A stretch of DNA of 64,000 nucleotides from G963662905 sp963662905 (GTDB lineage: Bacteria > Bacteroidota > Bacteroidia > Bacteroidales > WRLA01): positions 186,001-250,000 of the forward strand of contig CAXXFD010000003.1 in the NCBI GenBank assembly GCA_963662905.2. The letters are read 5' to 3'. Of the stretch, positions 25,073-33,676 are shown one piece after another. The notes beneath the pieces are model-generated. The model did no database searches, had not been told where the DNA came from, and saw only the letters and a program-made list of their open reading frames with translations. A program made the position numbers and the translations under genes. The stretch's first letter is position 1, and the number at the start of each line of letters is the position of its first letter.

Positions 25073-26509
25073 ATGCAGCACAGTCAAGAAACACACGAAG
25101 TCGTATGGAGCAGATGTCTGGAAGTTATCAAGGATAACATTCCTCCACAAGGTTTTAAAACATGGTTTACCCCTATTAAACCGGTAAAGCTGGATAAAAA
25201 TATTTTAACGATCCAGGTTCCCAGCCAGTTTTTTTATGAATGGCTCGAAGATGAATACATTGATATTCTCAAAAAAACCATACGCAGGGAACTAGGTGCA
25301 GAAGGGCGCCTTGAATACAGTATTATTATGGACAAAAAGGAACCGGCACATACAGTTAAAGTACCCACTGGCAATAAAAACGCCACAGACAATCCTGCTG
25401 TTAATATGCCGGTCAATATTAACAGCGGTGGCAGCAAAGACATCCCCAACCCTTTTATAATCCCCGGGCTCAAAAAACTAAAAATCCAATCCCAACTCAA
25501 CGAAAACTACAGCTTTGATACTTTTGTGGAAGGCGACTGCAACCGATTAGCCCGATCAGCAGGATTTGCCATTGCTGAAAACCCCGGAAAAACTGCCTTC
25601 AACCCAATGTTGGTTTATAGCAAAACAGGTTTGGGAAAAACACACCTGACACATGCAATCGGGCTGCAGGTCAAAAATAATTTTCCCGACAAAACTGTCC
25701 TTTATGTGCAAACGGAACAGTTTATGCACCAGTTCGTTGAGGCATCGCGCAACAAAAATCAAAACGACTTCGTGAATTTCTATCAAATGATTGATGTTTT
25801 GATCCTCGATGATATCCAATTTCTTGCCAACCGTATTAAAACTCAGGATGTTTTCTTCCATATTTTCAACCACCTGATCCAGCGCAACAAGCAAATTATC
25901 ATAACCTCCGACAAACCGCCTGTTGAGCTCAAAGGTATGGAAGAACGACTGCTTTCACGCTTCAAATGGGGTCTGGCCGCCGATTTGCAGATACCTGATA
26001 CCGAAACACGTAAAGCCATACTGAAAAGCAAAGTGTATAACAACGGCCTGGAAATTCCTGCCGATGTGCTTGATTATCTTGCCTACAGCATCAATAATAA
26101 TGTACGCGAACTTGAAGGAGCACTCATTAGTATTATTGCACAGTCATCGCTCAACAAAAAAGCAATTACGCTTGATCTGGCCAAAAAGCTCATCGATAAA
26201 TTCGTAATCAGCACAAGCCGCGAAATAAGTATTGATTATATCCAGAAAGTAATTTGCGATTATTTTGGCATCCCTATGGAAATCCTGAACAGCAAAACCC
26301 GTAAACGCGAAATTGTTCAGGCCCGTCAGCTCGCCATGTATTTCTCAAAAGAACATACAAAAGCTTCATTGGCAACCATAGGAATGCACTGTGGCAATAA
26401 AGACCATGCAACGGTACTGCACGCCATACGAACCGTTAACAACCTGAAAGAGACAGACAAACAATTCAAATCATATTTCAAAGAATTGGAAAAAAAGATT
26501 AAAATCTGA
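25073..26509 (+). CDS. dnaA: Chromosomal replication initiator protein DnaA
   Basis: 478 residues from the ATG at 25073; the frame opens further upstream only at a TTG, and MQHSQETHEVVWSRC matches the usual N-terminus. Domain I (about 5-80) contains FKTWFTPIKPV; domain II is a short linker; the AAA+ domain has Walker A GLGKTHL and Walker B LILDDIQFL; domain IV carries the DnaA signature GNKDHATVLHAIRTV. It binds DnaA boxes, opens the origin and loads the helicase. A DnaA box 310 bp upstream suggests autoregulation. A strong terminator follows. Neighbours are not the classical dnaN/recF/gyrB. Confidence 0.97.
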   Translation: MQHSQETHEVVWSRCLEVIKDNIPPQGFKTWFTPIKPVKLDKNILTIQVPSQFFYEWLEDEYIDILKKTIRRELGAEGRLEYSIIMDKKEPAHTVKVPTGNKNATDNPAVNMPVNINSGGSKDIPNPFIIPGLKKLKIQSQLNENYSFDTFVEGDCNRLARSAGFAIAENPGKTAFNPMLVYSKTGLGKTHLTHAIGLQVKNNFPDKTVLYVQTEQFMHQFVEASRNKNQNDFVNFYQMIDVLILDDIQFLANRIKTQDVFFHIFNHLIQRNKQIIITSDKPPVELKGMEERLLSRFKWGLAADLQIPDTETRKAILKSKVYNNGLEIPADVLDYLAYSINNNVRELEGALISIIAQSSLNKKAITLDLAKKLIDKFVISTSREISIDYIQKVICDYFGIPMEILNSKTRKREIVQARQLAMYFSKEHTKASLATIGMHCGNKDHATVLHAIRTVNNLKETDKQFKSYFKELEKKIKI

Positions 26510-26530
26510 TCAGGTTCGATCAAATTTATT

Positions 26531-26565
26531 AAAAAGCCTGTCATTAACCCGACGGGCTTTTTATG
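26531..26565 (+). terminator. Rho-independent terminator after dnaA
   Basis: AAAAAGCCTGTC and GACGGGCTTTTT pair through an 8-nt loop and end in a T-run, 22 nt after the dnaA stop. The stem includes one T-G pair. Confidence 0.8.
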
Positions 26566-26573
26566 TATTTTTG
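26566..26573 (+). promoter_or_regulatory. -7 box of the phosphatase operon
   Basis: TATTTTTG (consensus TAnnTTTG) lies directly after the dnaA terminator and 21 nt before the ATG at 26595, so the following three overlapping genes appear to be an independent transcription unit. Confidence 0.55.
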
Positions 26574-26594
26574 TAATACCTAAGTCAAATACAA

Positions 26595-27065
26595 ATGCAA
26601 AAAATATTAATGGTATGCCTCGGAAACATTTGCCGTTCGCCAATGGCTGAAGGAATAATGCGCTCCAAAATAGAGAAATACAAACTAAGAGCCGAAGTTG
26701 ATTCTTGCGGCACAGCAGCTTATCATGTTGGCGAACAGCCCGACCGTCGGGCCATGGCAAAACTAAGGGAACACGGCATGGACATCAGCGACCTGAGCGG
26801 GAGGCAATTCGAGCAAAGTGATTTCGACCGTTTTGACATGATTTATGTAATGGACAGCCAAAACTACCGTAATGTACTCCGTTTGGCCCGAAATGAAAAT
26901 GACCGTCAAAAGGTAAGCATGATCATGAACGAAGTATATCCCAACGGCCATATAGATGTAGCAGATCCTTACTACGGGGGTGCAGCGGGTTTTGACGACA
27001 CCTATCAAATGCTGGACATGGCTACAGAAAAAATAGCTAAAAAGATACTGAAAAACAATGACTAA
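26595..27065 (+). CDS. Low-molecular-weight protein tyrosine phosphatase
   Basis: 156 residues, the standard family length. The P-loop CLGNICRS (CX5R) is at residues 8-15 with the nucleophilic Cys at 8, and the general acid lies in DPYYGG near residue 121. Such enzymes dephosphorylate tyrosine on proteins or small molecules; in bacteria they often act with tyrosine kinases in polysaccharide export, but no partner kinase is adjacent. It overlaps the next gene by 8 nt. Confidence 0.93.
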   Translation: MQKILMVCLGNICRSPMAEGIMRSKIEKYKLRAEVDSCGTAAYHVGEQPDRRAMAKLREHGMDISDLSGRQFEQSDFDRFDMIYVMDSQNYRNVLRLARNENDRQKVSMIMNEVYPNGHIDVADPYYGGAAGFDDTYQMLDMATEKIAKKILKNND

Positions 27066-28002
27066 CATCACAGCAAACGACATCCGGCAAGCAGCAGGAC
27101 GTATTGCTCCCTATACGCACCGCACGCCGGTTCTGTCATCCGAATGGATAAACCGGATCAGTGGCAGGCAAATTCATTTTAAATGCGAGAATTTCCAGAA
27201 AGCCGGTGCTTTTAAATCACGTGGCGCATGCAATGTGGTGTTTTCACTCAGTGATGCCGCAGCCAGAAAAGGCGTGGCCACACATTCAAGTGGAAACCAC
27301 GCGGCAGCATTAGCCCGTGCTGCTGCTTTACGCGGATTCCCTGCTCATATTGTGATGCCTGAAAACGCCCCAAAAATCAAAATTGCAGCCGTAAAGAGTT
27401 ACGGAGGCATGATCCGTTTCTGCAAACCTACGCTGGAGGCCCGGGAACAAACACTGCTTGAAATAATTGCCGAAAGCGGCGCAATGGAAATTCATCCATA
27501 CAATAACGAAGGCATAATATGCGGCCAGGCAACAGCGGCTAAAGAGCTGATTGAAAGCTTAGATGAAAAACCTGATGTAATCCTGGCGCCTGTGGGTGGC
27601 GGCGGTCTGCTCAGCGGAACCGCACTCTCGGCACACTATTTTGGAGGAATACCTGTAATTGCCTGTGAGCCATTAGGTGCAGATGACGCCTACCAAAGTT
27701 TCCATTCCAAAAAATTTGTTCCTTCCCAAAACCCCAAAACCATTGCTGATGGCCTGCTGACTTCATTGGGCAGCATTACTTACCCTTTAATCATGAAATA
27801 TGTGGAGGACATCGTACGCGTCGAGGAGGAATCCATCATAAAAGCCATGCGTATGATTTGGGAACGCATGAAGATAATTGTGGAACCCAGTTCCGCAGTG
27901 CCCCTTGCAGCAGTGCTCGAAGAAAAAATTCCTCAGAAATATCAGAAAATCGCCATTATCCTTAGTGGCGGAAATCAGGATTTAAACAACTTACCATGGT
28001 AA
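27058..28002 (+). CDS. PLP-dependent serine racemase / threonine dehydratase family enzyme
   Basis: 314 residues of the fold-type II PLP family. The Schiff-base lysine is in AFKSRGA (about residue 53), the substrate loop is SSGNHAAA, the phosphate-binding loop is GGGGLLSG, and a C-terminal VEPSSAVPLAA segment is typical. There is no ACT regulatory domain, so it is closer to serine racemase, threo-3-hydroxyaspartate ammonia-lyase or catabolic threonine dehydratase than to biosynthetic IlvA. Which reaction it catalyses cannot be decided. It overlaps both neighbours by a few bases. Confidence 0.88.
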   Translation: MTNITANDIRQAAGRIAPYTHRTPVLSSEWINRISGRQIHFKCENFQKAGAFKSRGACNVVFSLSDAAARKGVATHSSGNHAAALARAAALRGFPAHIVMPENAPKIKIAAVKSYGGMIRFCKPTLEAREQTLLEIIAESGAMEIHPYNNEGIICGQATAAKELIESLDEKPDVILAPVGGGGLLSGTALSAHYFGGIPVIACEPLGADDAYQSFHSKKFVPSQNPKTIADGLLTSLGSITYPLIMKYVEDIVRVEEESIIKAMRMIWERMKIIVEPSSAVPLAAVLEEKIPQKYQKIAIILSGGNQDLNNLPW

Positions 28003-28718
28003 TTCAAAGCGCTAAAAGCGGTAAATTATATCTGATTCCCAGCGACTTGGGATTTGTTGCGCCAGACAGGCTTTTTCCACCCTACAATCGGGAAGTCATA
28101 TCGAATTGCAGGCATTTCATTGTAGAAAACATCCGGTCGGCCCGTCGGTTTATTAAGTCTGTAGAACCTTCAGTCAACATTGATGACCTAAATTTTTATG
28201 AACTCAACAAACGCACTACGGAGCAACAGGCACTTGAATATATTTTGCCCTTGATTTCCGGAACAGATATGGCCATAATTTCGGAAGCCGGGCCACCATG
28301 TATTGCAGATCCGGGCAGTTTCATCGTGAAACTCTGCCACGAAAACAATATAACTGTCGAACCGCTCATTGGCCCGTCTTCTATCCTGATGGCACTTATT
28401 TCATCCGGTTTTAATGGACAGAGTTTTTCGTTTCACGGATATCTTCCCATCGATAAAAAGCAAAGGCTCAATGCGTTAAAAAAACTGGAACGTCAGGCAA
28501 AACAAAGCGGACAAACTCAAGTATTTATGGAAACGCCCTACCGCAATGTGCAACTGCTCGAACAAATTGTACAGCATTGCGATCCGGCTACAATGCTATG
28601 TATTGCAGCCAATATTAGCCATCCCGATGCCTTTATTAAAAGCAGATCAGTTAAAGACTGGAGAGGAAAACTCCCTTCAATCCACAAAAAACCGGCAGTA
28701 TTCCTATTAACCTCATAA
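27996..28718 (+). CDS. RsmI-like tetrapyrrole-methylase-fold SAM methyltransferase
   Basis: 240 residues. SEAGPPCIADPG (about residues 95-106) corresponds to the SDAGTPxxxDPG signature of RsmI, which 2'-O-methylates C1402 of 16S rRNA. LIPSDLG at the start and PLIGPSSILMALISSGF and FHGYLP later also fit. It is shorter than E. coli RsmI and the signature is altered (E and P in place of D and T), so it may be the divergent Bacteroidota paralog rather than the main rRNA enzyme. It overlaps the upstream gene by 7 nt. Confidence 0.82.
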   Translation: MVIQSAKSGKLYLIPSDLGFVAPDRLFPPYNREVISNCRHFIVENIRSARRFIKSVEPSVNIDDLNFYELNKRTTEQQALEYILPLISGTDMAIISEAGPPCIADPGSFIVKLCHENNITVEPLIGPSSILMALISSGFNGQSFSFHGYLPIDKKQRLNALKKLERQAKQSGQTQVFMETPYRNVQLLEQIVQHCDPATMLCIAANISHPDAFIKSRSVKDWRGKLPSIHKKPAVFLLTS

Positions 28719-28790
28719 AAAACACAAAATACAGTTAAATACCTTATTTATAGTTACTTATGCAAATGACGTTCGTTTTTATTAAATTCT

Positions 28791-28798
28791 TATATTTG
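28791..28798 (+). promoter_or_regulatory. -7 box of the spt operon
   Basis: TATATTTG fits TAnnTTTG. Transcription would start near 28805, exactly where a 7-bp hairpin TGATTGT/ACAATCA (28805-28824, 6-nt loop) begins. The leader to the ATG at 28862 would be about 57 nt. Confidence 0.55.
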
Positions 28799-28861
28799 CA
28801 GGCTTGATTGTATTGAAACAATCAGAATGGGACATCAAGTTAATAATTTGAAAAACTTTAA

Positions 28862-30049
28862 ATGCGACCATTACAAAAAAAATTAGCTAAATATGACCTT
28901 CCACAACAAGCCCAGAAACTGGGTGTTTACCCATATTTCAGGGTAGTGGAATCAGATCAGGATGCCGAAGTGGTTATCAACGGCAAAAAAGTGCTCATGT
29001 TCGGATCCAACTCCTATCTTGGGCTTACCAATCATCCAAAAATCAAAGAGGCTTCAAAAGCTGCCATAGACAAATATGGTTCGGGATGCGCAGGTAGCCG
29101 TTTTCTGAACGGCACACTGGACATCCACATCGAACTGGAAGAAAAACTGGCAAAATTTGTCGGAAAAGAAGGCGCATTGGTTTACAGTGCCGGGTTTCTA
29201 GTAAATGTTGGCGTGATATCTGCGATTACAGGACGGCAAGACTATATTATCCTCGATGAGTTGGATCACGCCAGTATTATTGAAGGTCGCAGGCTTTCAT
29301 TTTCAAGTGCCTATAAATACAGGCATAATGATATGGCCAGCCTGGAACGCGAGCTGAAAAAATGCGAAAGCGACAAAATTAAACTGATTGTGGTTGACGG
29401 CGTTTTCAGCATGGAAGGAGATATCGTAAAACTTCCGGAAATTGTTGAACTGAGCAAAAAGTACGGAGCCACAGTAATGGTTGACGATGCGCATGCTTTG
29501 GGTGTTATTGGCAAACAGGGCTCCGGTACTGCATCACATTTTGGTCTTACTGATGAAGTTGACCTTATCATGGGCACATTCAGTAAATCCCTCGCATCTA
29601 TTGGAGGGTTTATTGCCAGTGATAATGAAACCATTAATTTCCTGAAACACAACAGCCGATCATTGATTTTCAGTGCCAGCATTGCTCCTGCTTCTGCTGC
29701 CAGCGCCCTTGCTGCGCTTGAGATTATTCAGCAGGAACCCGAGCGCATCGAAACACTTTGGAAACACACACATTACGCGATTAATAAGTTCAAAGCGCTT
29801 GGTTTTGATATAGGCATCACCGAAACACCCATTATTCCGGTCTATGTGCGTGAAGATGCCAAAACGTTTATGTTCACAAAAATGCTGATGAACGAAGGTA
29901 TTTTTGTAAACCCGGTTGTAAGTCCTGCGGTACCAAGCGACTCAACACTGATCCGTTTCAGCCTGATGGCTACACACACCAGAGAGCAGATAGACAGGGC
30001 TCTAGATACCATGTACCGTATTGGAAAAAAACTGCACATTGTAGAATAA
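28862..30049 (+). CDS. spt: Serine palmitoyltransferase (alpha-oxoamine synthase family)
   Basis: 395 residues, soluble fold-type I PLP enzyme. The PLP lysine is K242 in GTFSKSLASIGG; other family motifs are NSYLGL, GSGCAGSRFLNGT, DELDHASIIEG and DDAHALG. It matches Bacteroidota serine palmitoyltransferases, which condense serine with palmitoyl-CoA to give 3-ketosphinganine, the first step of sphingolipid synthesis. KBL and BioF are the alternatives, but the length, the HNDM segment and the neighbouring acyltransferase-like and reductase-like genes favour SPT. It heads a likely operon with two GNAT proteins and an SDR. Confidence 0.9.
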   Translation: MRPLQKKLAKYDLPQQAQKLGVYPYFRVVESDQDAEVVINGKKVLMFGSNSYLGLTNHPKIKEASKAAIDKYGSGCAGSRFLNGTLDIHIELEEKLAKFVGKEGALVYSAGFLVNVGVISAITGRQDYIILDELDHASIIEGRRLSFSSAYKYRHNDMASLERELKKCESDKIKLIVVDGVFSMEGDIVKLPEIVELSKKYGATVMVDDAHALGVIGKQGSGTASHFGLTDEVDLIMGTFSKSLASIGGFIASDNETINFLKHNSRSLIFSASIAPASAASALAALEIIQQEPERIETLWKHTHYAINKFKALGFDIGITETPIIPVYVREDAKTFMFTKMLMNEGIFVNPVVSPAVPSDSTLIRFSLMATHTREQIDRALDTMYRIGKKLHIVE

Positions 30050-30060
30050 AAGCTGGAAAA

Positions 30061-31209
30061 ATGTCTGTTCAAATAAAAGAAGTCAACACAAAAAAAGAGC
30101 TGAAGGAATTTGTTTCCTTCCCCTTTGCTCTTTATTCAGATAACCCTTATTGGGTGCCGCCTGTGATTGATCAGGAAATGAATGTATTTGGGGATAAAAA
30201 CCCCGTAATGCGTAATTGCGACATCAAACTTTGGATCGCAGAAAAAGATGGTAAAACAGCAGGAAGGATCGCCGGGATTATCAATAACGAATACATTGCC
30301 AAATGGGGCAAACGTCATGCCCGCTTTGGATGGTTCGACAGTATTGATGATACAGAAGTCAGCAGGGCGCTTTTCAGTACTGCGGAAAACTGGGCTGTTT
30401 CCAGTGGCATGGAAGCAGTACACGGGCCTTTGGGATTCACCGATTTTGATACGGAAGGCATTCTCGTAGAAGGCTTTGATCAATTAGCAACAATTGTCGA
30501 ACGCTACAATCATCCATATTACGAGAAACTCATACTTGACAGTGGTTTCCGTAAGGATGCAGGCTGGGTTGAGTATCGCTTGCGCATACCGGACGAAATT
30601 CCGCCCAAAATCAAAAGGGTTGCCGATTATGTCCGTAAAAAACATCAACTACGTCTGGCAAAGCTGGAAAAACCTCAGGATACCCATAAGTATATCCCGG
30701 AAATCATCAATATGATCAACGATGTTTATGGCTTGCTCTATGGTTTTACGCCCATCACCCAGGAAATCATGGATTTCTATGTAAGCCGTTATATCAACTA
30801 TCTGGATACGGATTTGGTTACTATTATGCTGGATCAAAATGATCGCGTGGCCGCTTTTGCTGTAACCATGCCGTCGGTTTCAAAATTCCTGCAGAAATCA
30901 AAGGGAAAAGTTGATTTCCTCAGCCTGATCAAAAACCGTAAGGAAATCCTGAAGACAGATGTGCTTGATATGTATTTCATCGGTGCACGTCCGGAATATG
31001 TTAATAAAGGCATCAGTGCGGTATTGATTGATGAAATGGGCAAAAATGTCATTGCCAAAGGATTCAAATATGCCGAAACCAATATTGAATACGAAAGCAA
31101 CCAGGAAGTGCAGTCTCTTTGGAAAAACTTTGATTATGAACTCCATAAGCGCCGTCGTTGCTATATGAAGCTTTTACTGGGCCGTACACGCAAGGAAGAT
31201 AATATTTAG
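30061..31209 (+). CDS. GNAT-fold acyltransferase-like protein 1 (candidate ceramide N-acyltransferase)
   Basis: 382 residues with a GNAT-like C-terminal half (about 265-375): the beta-4/alpha-3 region MYFIGARPEYVNKGISAVLIDEM and a final NFDYELHKRRRCYMK. The N-terminal half (LYSDNPYWVPP, KLWIAEKDGKTAGRIAG, RFGWFDSIDD, GPLGFTDFDTEG) is shared with the next-but-one gene at 31449. It lies 11 nt after spt. In alphaproteobacteria the ceramide synthase is a GNAT-type protein encoded near spt, so a role in N-acylating the sphingoid base is a reasonable inference. The acetyl-CoA loop is not classical, and no substrate is proven. Confidence 0.75.
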   Translation: MSVQIKEVNTKKELKEFVSFPFALYSDNPYWVPPVIDQEMNVFGDKNPVMRNCDIKLWIAEKDGKTAGRIAGIINNEYIAKWGKRHARFGWFDSIDDTEVSRALFSTAENWAVSSGMEAVHGPLGFTDFDTEGILVEGFDQLATIVERYNHPYYEKLILDSGFRKDAGWVEYRLRIPDEIPPKIKRVADYVRKKHQLRLAKLEKPQDTHKYIPEIINMINDVYGLLYGFTPITQEIMDFYVSRYINYLDTDLVTIMLDQNDRVAAFAVTMPSVSKFLQKSKGKVDFLSLIKNRKEILKTDVLDMYFIGARPEYVNKGISAVLIDEMGKNVIAKGFKYAETNIEYESNQEVQSLWKNFDYELHKRRRCYMKLLLGRTRKEDNI

Positions 31210-31226
31210 TGCTTGTACATAATGTC

Positions 31227-31266
31227 TCCCGAAGCTTCGGGATTACTCTTCCGAAAGCTTTCGGAA
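31227..31266. repeat. Pair of perfect REP-like palindromes
   Basis: TCCCGAAGCTTCGGGA (31227-31242) and TTCCGAAAGCTTTCGGAA (31249-31266) are two perfect palindromes 6 bp apart, followed by a TTCGGCAAGCTCAGCACAGG segment. They sit between the two paralogous GNAT genes. Similar CCCGAA/TCGGGA elements recur at 62680-62765 and 63731-63772, so they look like a dispersed repeat family. They could also attenuate transcription. Confidence 0.7.
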
Positions 31267-31448
31267 TTGAAACCAGTCACTTCGGCAAGCTCAGCACAGG
31301 CATCCTGATACTTCGCGGTCTTCTTATTTTCAATACCAAAAATGCCTCGAGCCAGAACATTTTGAACCAGAAACCCGACTCTATGGACGGACAATGATTA
31401 GAGTTCGACCATAAAGCCCAAACTTAATGGACAAACACAATAAAAATT

Positions 31449-32573
31449 ATGAAGCTGAGCATCAAAGAAGTCAAGAGCAAAAAGGATTTAAAGGCTTTTA
31501 TACGTTTTCCTTTGGAATTGTATAAAGACAATGCATACTTTGTTCCTCCCATACTCATGGAAGAAGCAGAAACTTTTAATCCCAAAAAAAATCCGGCTTT
31601 TGAATTCTGTGAAACCAAACTTTGGATTGCCCATAATGAAAGCGGTAAAATTGTTGGTCGCATTGCCGCAATTCTGAACAATAAAGCAAATGAAGCCTGG
31701 AATCAAAAATACATGCGTTTCGGGTGGATCGATTTTATCGATGATTTTGATGTATCATCCGCTTTGATGCAAAAAGTGGAAGAATGGGCAAAGGAAAAAG
31801 GCATGGAAGCAGTAAACGGGCCTTTGGGTTTCAGCGACATGGACAAAGAAGGCATGCTCATCGAAGGATTTGAAGAAGAAGGCACCATAGCCACAATTTA
31901 CAACCACCCCTATTATCCGGTGCATATGGACAAGCTGGGCTACGCCAAAGATGCCGATTGGTTTGAATATGAGGTGATGGTGCCCGAAGGCGTGCCGGAA
32001 CGCGTGCACCGAATAGCCGATATCGTGAAGAAAAAATTCGGCCTCCGCATGCTGGAAGTCAAAAAAGCAAAAGAACTCCTGCCTTATGCCGATCAGATTT
32101 TTGATGTGCTCAATCAGGCTTTTAAACCAGTTTATGGTTTTGCCGGGCTATCAGATGCGCAGAAAAAATACTATACCAAAAAATATTTCAGTTACATCAA
32201 ACCCCAGTATGTACCGGTAATCATGAACGATGAAGATCAGGTAGTGGGGTTTGGGATTACCATGCCGTCCATGTCGAAAGCCATGCAGAAAATCAAAGGC
32301 AAACTCCTGCCTTTCGGATGGTACCATCTGCTTCAGGCCATGAAAAAACGCGATACCATTGATTTTTACCTGATCGGTGTATTGCCCGAATACCAAAAAA
32401 AAGGCGTTAATGCAATTTTATTCGACTATCTGATACCTATTTACATCAAAGAAGGCTACCGCAAAGCGGAAACCAATGTTGAACTGGAAAATAATGAAAT
32501 GGTGCGTCGCCAGTGGGAAGGATATGATTACCGTATCCATAAAAAAAGGCGTGCATACCTGAAAAAAATCTGA
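31449..32573 (+). CDS. GNAT-fold acyltransferase-like protein 2 (paralog)
   Basis: 374 residues, clearly homologous to the protein at 30061-31209 along its whole length (shared KEV, FPxxLYxDN, KLWIA, RFGWxDxIDD, NGPLGFSDMDKEGMLIEGF, YNHPYY, FYLIGVLPEYQKKGVNAIL, YRIHKKRRAYLK). The GNAT motif is here better preserved (PEYQKKGVNAIL). A tandem duplication is the simplest origin, now split by a REP-like segment. It may have a different acyl donor or act on a different intermediate. Its stop overlaps the next ATG by one base. Confidence 0.75.
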   Translation: MKLSIKEVKSKKDLKAFIRFPLELYKDNAYFVPPILMEEAETFNPKKNPAFEFCETKLWIAHNESGKIVGRIAAILNNKANEAWNQKYMRFGWIDFIDDFDVSSALMQKVEEWAKEKGMEAVNGPLGFSDMDKEGMLIEGFEEEGTIATIYNHPYYPVHMDKLGYAKDADWFEYEVMVPEGVPERVHRIADIVKKKFGLRMLEVKKAKELLPYADQIFDVLNQAFKPVYGFAGLSDAQKKYYTKKYFSYIKPQYVPVIMNDEDQVVGFGITMPSMSKAMQKIKGKLLPFGWYHLLQAMKKRDTIDFYLIGVLPEYQKKGVNAILFDYLIPIYIKEGYRKAETNVELENNEMVRRQWEGYDYRIHKKRRAYLKKI

Positions 32574-33577
32574 TGAAAAACATCCTCATCACTGGCGCAA
32601 ACGGCTTTATTGGCAGTTTTTTGGTTGAAGAAGCCATCCGAAAAGGATATAAAGTTTATGCTGCCGTGCGCCAAAACAGTGATCTCAGCCAGATCAGGGA
32701 TTTAGATATTAAATTTATTTACCCCAATCTGTCGGATCAACAGGCCCTGAAAGAATTTTTTATAGATCAAAAAGCTGCAGGACGAACATTCAACTACATC
32801 CTGCACAATGCCGGTGCAACAAAAGTTTCTAAAAAAGAAGACTATTTCAAAATCAATACCGGATTGACCAAAAACCTGGTCAATGCATTGAGGGAAAGCA
32901 ATTGCATCCCGGAAAAATTTTTGCTGATGAGCAGTTTGGCAGCCTGTGGACCGGGCGATCCCAACAGCTTACAGCCCATACATATAGATCAGGAATCCAA
33001 GCCATTAACCTCCTATGCCAAAAGCAAGCTGGAAGCCGAAAAATATCTGGAAACAACCGGCAACTTCCCTTGGATTGCACTTAAGCCAACAACAGTATAT
33101 GGCCCCAGGGAAAAAGATTTGCTGGTTTTCATGAAAATGATCAATAAAGGATTTGAAGGATATATCGGGCTCAAAGAGCAGCACCTGAGCTTTATCTACG
33201 TCAAAGATCTCGCCCGTGCCGCCATGACCGCTTTGGAAAGCAGCATTATACATAAAAAATACCTGATTGCCGATGGATGTTCCTACACCAATCATCAGCT
33301 TGGCGAAATGATACGAGAGCGACTCTATAAAAAAACCTTCCGTATAAGAGTACCTTTATTTATAGCCCATTTAGCTGCATGGCTTTCCGAAACAGTCGGA
33401 AAAATCAAAGGTGATTTTCCAATTTTCAATAAGGAAAAAATGAACGAACTGAGCAGCATAAACTGGCTGTGCGACAGTAATCCGGCAAGAAACGAACTTG
33501 ATTTTTTTCCCCACTACAATCTAAACAGCGGCCTTACAGAAACTATTGAATGGTATCTGGAGCATAAATGGCTGTAA
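32573..33577 (+). CDS. Extended SDR (NAD-dependent epimerase/dehydratase family)
   Basis: 334 residues. The N-terminal nucleotide-binding motif is GANGFIGS (TGxxGxxG type), followed by HNAGATK, SSLAACG, and the active-site YAKSK with S and K in place; the C-terminal half is of the extended SDR kind. In the context of spt, a sphingolipid role is likely: bacterial pathways use an epimerase-like enzyme to reduce the 3-keto group of the ketosphinganine or ketoceramide. Sugar epimerase is the alternative. It is the last gene of the spt unit, since a hairpin and a new promoter follow. Confidence 0.82.
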   Translation: MKNILITGANGFIGSFLVEEAIRKGYKVYAAVRQNSDLSQIRDLDIKFIYPNLSDQQALKEFFIDQKAAGRTFNYILHNAGATKVSKKEDYFKINTGLTKNLVNALRESNCIPEKFLLMSSLAACGPGDPNSLQPIHIDQESKPLTSYAKSKLEAEKYLETTGNFPWIALKPTTVYGPREKDLLVFMKMINKGFEGYIGLKEQHLSFIYVKDLARAAMTALESSIIHKKYLIADGCSYTNHQLGEMIRERLYKKTFRIRVPLFIAHLAAWLSETVGKIKGDFPIFNKEKMNELSSINWLCDSNPARNELDFFPHYNLNSGLTETIEWYLEHKWL

Positions 33578-33590
33578 CGATATTATTAGC

Positions 33591-33615
33591 AAGCTTAAGC
33601 GAAAAACTTAAGCTT
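33591..33615 (+). terminator. Perfect hairpin after the SDR gene (possible terminator)
   Basis: AAGCTTAAG and CTTAAGCTT form a perfect 9-bp stem with a 7-nt loop, 14 nt after the SDR stop, followed by AATTTCCC. The T-tract is short, so termination is likely partial. The downstream promoter begins 9 nt later. Confidence 0.5.
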
Positions 33616-33623
33616 AATTTCCC

Positions 33624-33631
33624 TACTTTTG
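33624..33631 (+). promoter_or_regulatory. -7 box of the head-group operon
   Basis: TACTTTTG fits TAnnTTTG and lies 46 nt before the ATG at 33677. It divides the cluster into an spt-to-SDR unit and a separately transcribed four-gene unit. Confidence 0.55.
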
Positions 33632-33676
33632 CGCCCTGAACCGGATATTAAACCAGAAATATCCTACAAACAAAAG

